From Anaerohabitans sp964387285 (lineage in GTDB: Bacteria; Zhuqueibacterota; Zhuqueibacteria; Residuimicrobiales; Residuimicrobiaceae), in the NCBI GenBank assembly GCA_964387285.1, contig CAYLWO010000016.1, positions 1 through 64,000 of the forward strand: DNA of 64,000 nucleotides, given 5' to 3'. The translations under genes were made by a program, and so were the position numbers. The notes beneath the pieces are model-generated. The model did no database searches. It worked only from the letters and a program-made list of their open reading frames with translations, and had not been told where the DNA came from. Below are positions 59,403 to 64,000 of this stretch, piece after piece (position 1 is the first letter of the stretch; each line of letters begins with the position of its first letter).

Positions 59403-60548
59403 TCAGAACAAATCCGTAATATACACAAATTCGATGCCGCGATTGGCCAACTGAGGCATAACCTCCTGCAAGACGCGCCACGTGCGTTTGCGCAAATGGG
59501 CGATGCCGACGACGTGCCCCTGTTGTACAGCCAGATCCGCCAATTTATTCATCTGACTGCGAATAAAATCTTCATTGTCATTGGCGTCGATAAAGACCTG
59601 GTTGGCTGCGATCGCCACATGCAGCGAACGCGCCATTTCCACCGCCACACTGCGGTTGGTTGTGCGGCTGTCGACATAAATCTTTTTCTGTCGCTTGACC
59701 TCCTCCAAAACCGCTTTCATCGTTCTTTTGTCAGCAGTGGCTTTGGAACCCTGATGATTGTTCAGACCTGCGGCGCCGGGAATTTCGGCAAAAGCGCTGC
59801 GCACGCGCAGTCGAATCGTAGCGGGATCCTGACCAACGAGAATGGTGAATCCTTCGTCGGAAAATTTTTCTTCCTCCGGCTCCATGGGCAAATGAATGAG
59901 GATCTTGCGATTATTCAAAGCCGCTTCCCGGGCAACCCGCTTGCTCTCTTCCAGACCGGGAATAATGGAGATGGTCAATGGTTGATCGAAGGTTAAAAAA
60001 TCCTGCACCAGATCGTTATAGGCATAACCGAAATCATCGATGATGACGGCTGCTTTTCCGGAAACGCCGGTCAAACCGCTCCGTCGCAACAGGGTAAAAT
60101 GCCGGGCTTGTTTATCGTCCACCAAAACATCGAAATCAATGCGCTTCCTGGCGCGATCCTCTCTGACCGTTGCTAGGGTTCCGTCCACCTCGTCCAGACG
60201 TTTACCCAACTCTGCGTAAAATTCGATAAAATGAAAATCCTTTGGCACCGTGGCCACGGTTGTGGCGCCGCGGTCTCGTATCAGGGAGGGACGAATGCGG
60301 TATTCCCCCAATAGTTTGACGACCACTGTCGCGGCCTTTTGGATCTCCTGCTCATCCGCATATTCTGTGGGTTCCACGGCCACCTCAGCCGGAGGTTTGG
60401 GTTTTACCGCGCCCGGCAAGGGCGTATCCGGCGTCGGCATTTGCGAATCCGCAGTTTCCCAGGTCCATATGCGGATCGTGGCCAATATCAGAGCAGAGGC
60501 GGACAGAGCAATGATCCAGGCCGTGTATTTATCAATATGCCAACGCAA
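59403..60548 (-). CDS. Divergent polysaccharide deacetylase family protein (YibQ type)
   Basis: The 381-residue protein has an N-terminal membrane anchor (AWIIALSASALILATIRIW), a Pro-rich linker and a divergent NodB-like barrel: AAVIIDDFGYAYNDL, LTISIIPG, ILIHLPMEPEE, GLNNHQGSKAT, YVDSRTTN and IDANDNEDFI. This is PF04748 as in Escherichia YibQ. YibQ genes neighbour ctpA and envC in proteobacteria; here ctpA is 13 kb away. The start is TTG with AAAGG 10 bases upstream. The preceding lipoprotein gene ends 12 bases upstream. Activity on peptidoglycan or glycan is inference. Confidence 0.88.
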   Translation of the reverse strand: MRWHIDKYTAWIIALSASALILATIRIWTWETADSQMPTPDTPLPGAVKPKPPAEVAVEPTEYADEQEIQKAATVVVKLLGEYRIRPSLIRDRGATTVATVPKDFHFIEFYAELGKRLDEVDGTLATVREDRARKRIDFDVLVDDKQARHFTLLRRSGLTGVSGKAAVIIDDFGYAYNDLVQDFLTFDQPLTISIIPGLEESKRVAREAALNNRKILIHLPMEPEEEKFSDEGFTILVGQDPATIRLRVRSAFAEIPGAAGLNNHQGSKATADKRTMKAVLEEVKRQKKIYVDSRTTNRSVAVEMARSLHVAIAANQVFIDANDNEDFIRSQMNKLADLAVQQGHVVGIAHLRKRTWRVLQEVMPQLANRGIEFVYITDLF

Positions 60549-60560
60549 GCTAAGAACCTT

Positions 60561-61184
60561 TCATTTGCCGAAAGCTGCCCGCACGGCGCTCCAGGTGGGC
60601 TGGCTGGCCGTTGCGTAATCGGTCCAGCGATAGATGTACCACATGTTTTCTTCTGTGCGCAATAATCTGAATTCAATTTGCCCGCTGGTGGCGCGCAGAC
60701 CGTATGGCCCCTGCATCTGATGAGCCAGGGTCAACTTGTACTCCTGCACCAAAATTACCGAATCCTGATAAGCGCTTTCCCGCATCGTCGTCAATGACAG
60801 TTGGCTGGTCGAATCTTTTGGCAGATAGAGCAGCAACTGATTCAGATAAATGCGCTCCTGTTCATAACTCCAATTGAGAAATACCCCTGGATTGGCGGCC
60901 TGAACGGTCGGTTCCGGAATAAAATGGAACTCTTTGTTTGTCACGGCGGTATCTGCAAGACAGCGTAAATAATTTTGTGCATTTTTTTCCGCAATCGCGT
61001 TGCGCAAATTGATCAATACATATGCGGCCGACGTGGGCTGAATCCAGGAAGATTGCTTGTTTTGCGGCGGTTCCGGGTCGCGTGTGGCAAAAGGCGATTT
61101 GCAGGAAACCAGCAACCCCAGCATCATTGTCAGCATAGCGCGGTTGGCGCGCCGGAGGATTCGTTTGTTAACCGGAAAGTCCAT
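60561..61184 (-). CDS. NTF2-like lipoprotein, paralogue of 44425-45009
   Basis: The 207-residue protein has a basic N-region, a hydrophobic stretch (MLTMMLGLLVS) and lipobox Cys (CKSPFATR). The mature domain starts with YVLINLRNAIAEKNAQNYLRCL and ends with MWYIYRWTDY; this matches the plan of the lipoprotein beside ctpA (VLENFIYAYTFKD..., KWRITRWKDE). No catalytic motif is visible. It lies between the M2 metallopeptidase (28 bases upstream) and YibQ (12 bases downstream), so it is probably an operon partner of YibQ. Function unknown. Confidence 0.75.
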   Translation of the reverse strand: MDFPVNKRILRRANRAMLTMMLGLLVSCKSPFATRDPEPPQNKQSSWIQPTSAAYVLINLRNAIAEKNAQNYLRCLADTAVTNKEFHFIPEPTVQAANPGVFLNWSYEQERIYLNQLLLYLPKDSTSQLSLTTMRESAYQDSVILVQEYKLTLAHQMQGPYGLRATSGQIEFRLLRTEENMWYIYRWTDYATASQPTWSAVRAAFGK

Positions 61185-61212
61185 AGCTTTTTAACATCAC
61201 GTCGGTTCAGCA

Positions 61213-62871
61213 TCATTCGCTGATGAATTGCTGGACAAAATATTTGGCTGTCAGCGCTTCGCCGGTTGCACGCCGGATCATCTCATCCCAACGATAGCGC
61301 GAGGCAGGAGCGAATATTCTGTTTTTCAGCGTATCGCCGAGTGCGGTGCAACCGACAAAAGAGCCGGTTTGGTTTTGCACCACGTCGGTCATGACATAGT
61401 GATAGAGTTGCGAAGCGAGCATTTCGCCTAATAGATAATTATGATAATAACACGGTGCAATTGTGAAATGGATTTTCGCCGCCCAATCCGGCTGATGACG
61501 GTCCGGCGGGGCGTTGAGCAGCTGGTACTTTTCCACCATCTGCCACCACAGCTGGTTCAGATCCTGATCGGGATTTGCGTACAGCTCTTTTTCAAAAAAG
61601 TACATGACCATGGCCCAACGTGCAAAAATCAATTGTTTGGCAGATAGGTCGGCTTGGCTAAAGTTTTTAATTTTTACATATTCTTTTTCCGGCAATTGCA
61701 GCATGTCGCGCATCCATTCCGCCTGACGGCTGCAGCGGCCGAAAAACTGGGCAATGGCTTCCGTGGTAAAGGGATGGGCCGGCTGGCGTAGCAAAAAGGG
61801 CAGGCTCATATCATGATAGCGGTCATAGACGGCATGCCCCAGTTCATGCAGCAGCGTTTCCATCCAACGCTCATTGTTTTGCAGATTGCACAAGATGCGC
61901 ACGTCGCCGCTGCGATCAATGTCCGTGCAGAAAGCGTGCGGATTTTTTTTATCTTTTTCATACAGGTCGCTGTTGGCCAGGATGGGTTCAACCGGCAGGC
62001 CGATGCCGAGGTAAAAAGCAGCGGCCAGGTTCTTGACGTCTTTATCGCGATAGTAGCTGTCCAGGTCCAAATCGCCTATTTTCGGCGCTTCCTGAAAAAA
62101 AGGATCCTGGTAATGCCAAGGCGCCAATTGCCCTGGTCTTACTTTAAACGATTGCGAGAGCTGCGCATCCATCTCTTTTCGTAATTTCGCAAACGGTTCT
62201 TTGCTCAATTCGTACAGTTCATTAAAGACCGTGTCAACCTCCTGCTGGCTCTGTTCGGCGAGACGCAGGGACATGTCATGATAATTTTTATACCCGAGGC
62301 TGATGCTGGCCTGATTGCGCAACTTGACCAGTGCAATAATATCCTGGCTGACTATCGGTCCCACTTGCTTGCTGGCTTCCCAGGCCAGCTGCCGCTTTTG
62401 GGGATTTTTTTCGTTTTTAAGAATTTCCTCAATCTGACCGGCGCTGACTTGCACTCCGTTTATCTGTCCGCGAAAAGCGCTGAATTTTTGCTCGACCGTA
62501 GCTGCCATATCCACCATCTGCTTCATCAACTTGTCATCGAGCTGGTTCTCGGTGTAGGCGTTGATGAGCAACTCGAGTTGGCGCGCCAGTAAGGGATCGG
62601 TGATCATGCCGCTTTTTTTCAGCTCTGTTAAAAATGCAAAGTCCTCTTTGTTGCTGTAAATCTTGCGTAAACGAAAGTTCTTATCCGCATAGTCGGCAAA
62701 GGCCGTCGAGTCGCCGGTGCACGCTGCTTGCCAATAAGCCAAATTGGATTGTTTTTGCAAAGGTTGGATTTGAGCGACATGGCGGTCAATAAATGTCTGC
62801 AATTTCGATTCCTTTTTTACAGAGCTGCAGGAAACGGTCAGTATCACGAGCAGCAACACGATCTGTTTCAT
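61213..62871 (-). CDS. M2-type metallopeptidase lipoprotein (ACE family)
   Basis: The 552-residue zinc peptidase has a lipobox (ILTVSCSS) and the gluzincin motif HELGHAVYDRYHDM with third ligand Glu in TTEAIAQFFG. The order and helical architecture fit peptidase family M2 (angiotensin-converting-enzyme/peptidyl dipeptidase type), for instance GYKNYHDMSLRLAEQSQQE near the middle and the FTIAPCYYHNYLLGEM segment near the C-terminus. It is probably a periplasmic dipeptidase anchored to the membrane. GGGAG lies 8 bases before the ATG. It heads the lipoprotein/YibQ unit. Confidence 0.87.
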   Translation of the reverse strand: MKQIVLLLVILTVSCSSVKKESKLQTFIDRHVAQIQPLQKQSNLAYWQAACTGDSTAFADYADKNFRLRKIYSNKEDFAFLTELKKSGMITDPLLARQLELLINAYTENQLDDKLMKQMVDMAATVEQKFSAFRGQINGVQVSAGQIEEILKNEKNPQKRQLAWEASKQVGPIVSQDIIALVKLRNQASISLGYKNYHDMSLRLAEQSQQEVDTVFNELYELSKEPFAKLRKEMDAQLSQSFKVRPGQLAPWHYQDPFFQEAPKIGDLDLDSYYRDKDVKNLAAAFYLGIGLPVEPILANSDLYEKDKKNPHAFCTDIDRSGDVRILCNLQNNERWMETLLHELGHAVYDRYHDMSLPFLLRQPAHPFTTEAIAQFFGRCSRQAEWMRDMLQLPEKEYVKIKNFSQADLSAKQLIFARWAMVMYFFEKELYANPDQDLNQLWWQMVEKYQLLNAPPDRHQPDWAAKIHFTIAPCYYHNYLLGEMLASQLYHYVMTDVVQNQTGSFVGCTALGDTLKNRIFAPASRYRWDEMIRRATGEALTAKYFVQQFISE

Positions 62872-63088
62872 CGCATTTCTCCCAAAATAATTTGTCTATA
62901 GTTTACTAAAAACCGCTGCGATTTCCAAGGCAATTTTCATGCTTGAACGCTAAGAGCAGAAAGGTTATATTTACGATCGTATAAATTGAGTGATAGGGGT
63001 TCCCAAAATTAGCATGCGAATGTGACAAACCTTCGCAGGGAATTCATGAATTTTGTCTCTTTGTCGAACTTTTTCAGGAAGCGGATTT

Positions 63089-64000
63089 ATGAGAACAACG
63101 GTATGGCTTTTGTTGTTAGGTATGTGTGCCGGCATTGAGGCGGCAGAATCTGTGCAGACCATCTGGCGTCAGGCTGGTATGAACCCCAAACACATGGTCT
63201 ATATCGACAGTGCTGTCGTCAAGGCTATGCAGCAGGAGATGATTCCCGGCGCTGTGATCCTAATAGGCCGGCGTAACCTGGTGGTTTATCGTAAGGCCTT
63301 TGGCTATAGCCAACTGGCGCCGGAAAAAAAGCCTATGCAAGTCAATATGATGTTCGATATGGCCTCAGTCACCAAACCGGTGGCCACCGCAACTTGTATT
63401 ATGATACTGTGTGAGCGTGGACAGCTGCGACTCACAGACAAAGTGTCGGAATACATCCCTTCCTTTCGGCGATTTAAAAATGCAGACAGCTCTTGGGCGG
63501 AAGAAGCGCGCGTCTGGCATCTGCTTACGCACACTTCCGGCTTGCCGGCCTATGCGAACGCTGATACCGCTGCCGCTAAACTGGGTCGGCCTTGCACCCG
63601 AGAAGCACTGGTTGACTATATCGCCAATCTGCCCAAAATGAATGCACCTGGGGAGATTTATCGCTACAGTTGTCTGGGATTCATCACGCTGGCAAACATC
63701 ATTGAAAAAGTCACCGGACAAAACGTGCATGATTTCAGTCAACAGGCGATCTTTAAACCGTTGGCCATGCACCGTACGACCTATATTCCGGAAGCAAGAT
63801 CGTTGTTCCTGTGCGTACCGACCGAAGTTGTGGACGCCAAACCATGGATCGGCGTGGTGCACGATCCGTTGGCACGATTGCAAGGCGGCATATCAGGCAA
63901 CGCCGGTCTCTTTTCCACAGTGGATGATCTATCACGTTATTGCCGCATGATGCTCAACGGAGGAAAGTGGAACAACGTGCGCATTCTCAGTCCGGTAACG
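63089..64000 (+). CDS. Serine hydrolase, beta-lactamase/PBP class C family (3' end outside window)
   Basis: The first 304 codons are seen; no stop occurs before the window ends. A signal peptide (TTVWLLLLGMCAGIEA) is followed by the class C-type fold: SVTK (the SxxK nucleophile and base) in FDMASVTKPVA, and YSC in YRYSCLGFITL at the usual YxN/S position. WHLLTHTSGLP is a family hallmark. AGGA lies 10 bases before the ATG. It may be an esterase, peptidase or transpeptidase-like enzyme. The gene is transcribed away from the M2 peptidase gene. Confidence 0.88.
   Translation, partial: MRTTVWLLLLGMCAGIEAAESVQTIWRQAGMNPKHMVYIDSAVVKAMQQEMIPGAVILIGRRNLVVYRKAFGYSQLAPEKKPMQVNMMFDMASVTKPVATATCIMILCERGQLRLTDKVSEYIPSFRRFKNADSSWAEEARVWHLLTHTSGLPAYANADTAAAKLGRPCTREALVDYIANLPKMNAPGEIYRYSCLGFITLANIIEKVTGQNVHDFSQQAIFKPLAMHRTTYIPEARSLFLCVPTEVVDAKPWIGVVHDPLARLQGGISGNAGLFSTVDDLSRYCRMMLNGGKWNNVRILSPVT

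Noticed and set aside
1..64000. CRISPR array, prophage or integrated element
   Set aside because: No spaced direct repeats, Cas genes, integrase, phage structural genes or tRNA-flanking duplications were seen.

Overview
The window is a chromosome segment from a diderm bacterium, most likely an uncultured lineage of the FCB superphylum (KSB1/Calditrichota-like; this is inference). Supporting features are two PorV/PorQ-type outer-membrane proteins, C-terminal YPNPF-type sorting/FlgD-like domains on secreted proteins, two-component-regulator-type propellers, a bacterial geranylgeranylglyceryl-phosphate synthase, a phosphoheptose isomerase (heptose-containing LPS), DsbD and several lipoproteins. 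Base composition is balanced by eye. Many genes start with GTG or TTG behind good Shine-Dalgarno sites, so I moved several starts inward from the longest ORF.

Layout. 1-4.6 kb (minus): part of a palindromic mobile repeat, a secreted carboxypeptidase-regulatory-domain protein, a NatAB-type ABC exporter and a Gfo/Idh/MocA oxidoreductase. 4.7-13.6 kb (plus): a PTS EIIA protein, then a translation/replication/repair block: tRNA-Glu, tRNA-Arg(ACG), tadA, two tRNA-Ser, tRNA-Ala, a large (Alu-containing) SRP RNA, dnaX, ebfC, recR, pgpA, cinA, thpR, recA, recX. The order tadA-SRP RNA-dnaX-ebfC-recR is the one known from Bacillus. dnaX carries a run of nine A with stops directly behind it in both shifted frames, a likely tau/gamma slippage site. 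13.6-24.7 kb (plus): a trans-sulfuration PLP enzyme, alaS, GGGP synthase, a CpsB-like PHP phosphatase, gmhA, a BatA/VWA membrane protein, hflX and a sigma-54 response regulator. 24.7-28.5 kb (plus): a secreted propeller, OsmC, a 185-bp MITE-like element and a DUF3667 membrane protein.

28.5-54.5 kb (minus apart from the cold-shock gene): a thioesterase, a SerB-SerA fusion, a secreted C39-like multidomain protein, a sugar isomerase, a cold-shock gene with a long leader, DUF937 and BON-LysM proteins, a DUF6807 protein, TetR, an S41 peptidase, a lipid-kinase-like protein, dsbD overlapping an ECF sigma gene, an NTF2-like lipoprotein, ctpA, a GH57 glucanotransferase, an isocitrate/isopropylmalate-type dehydrogenase and a four-gene outer-membrane/secreted cluster. 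54.5-56 kb: an accessory DUF2283/DUF4258/DUF2971 patch. 56-63 kb (minus): an operon of a PdxJ-fold protein that has lost its catalytic residues, an HD protein, tryptophanase and a HAD hydrolase; then a YibQ-type deacetylase, a second NTF2-like lipoprotein and an M2-type metallopeptidase. A beta-lactamase-family serine hydrolase runs off the right edge.

The main points for follow-up are the dnaX slippage site, the MITE-like repeat, the degenerate PdxJ operon, the SerB-SerA fusion, tadA lying next to its own substrate tRNA, and a set of short palindromic intergenic words. I saw no CRISPR array, prophage, integrase or transposase.
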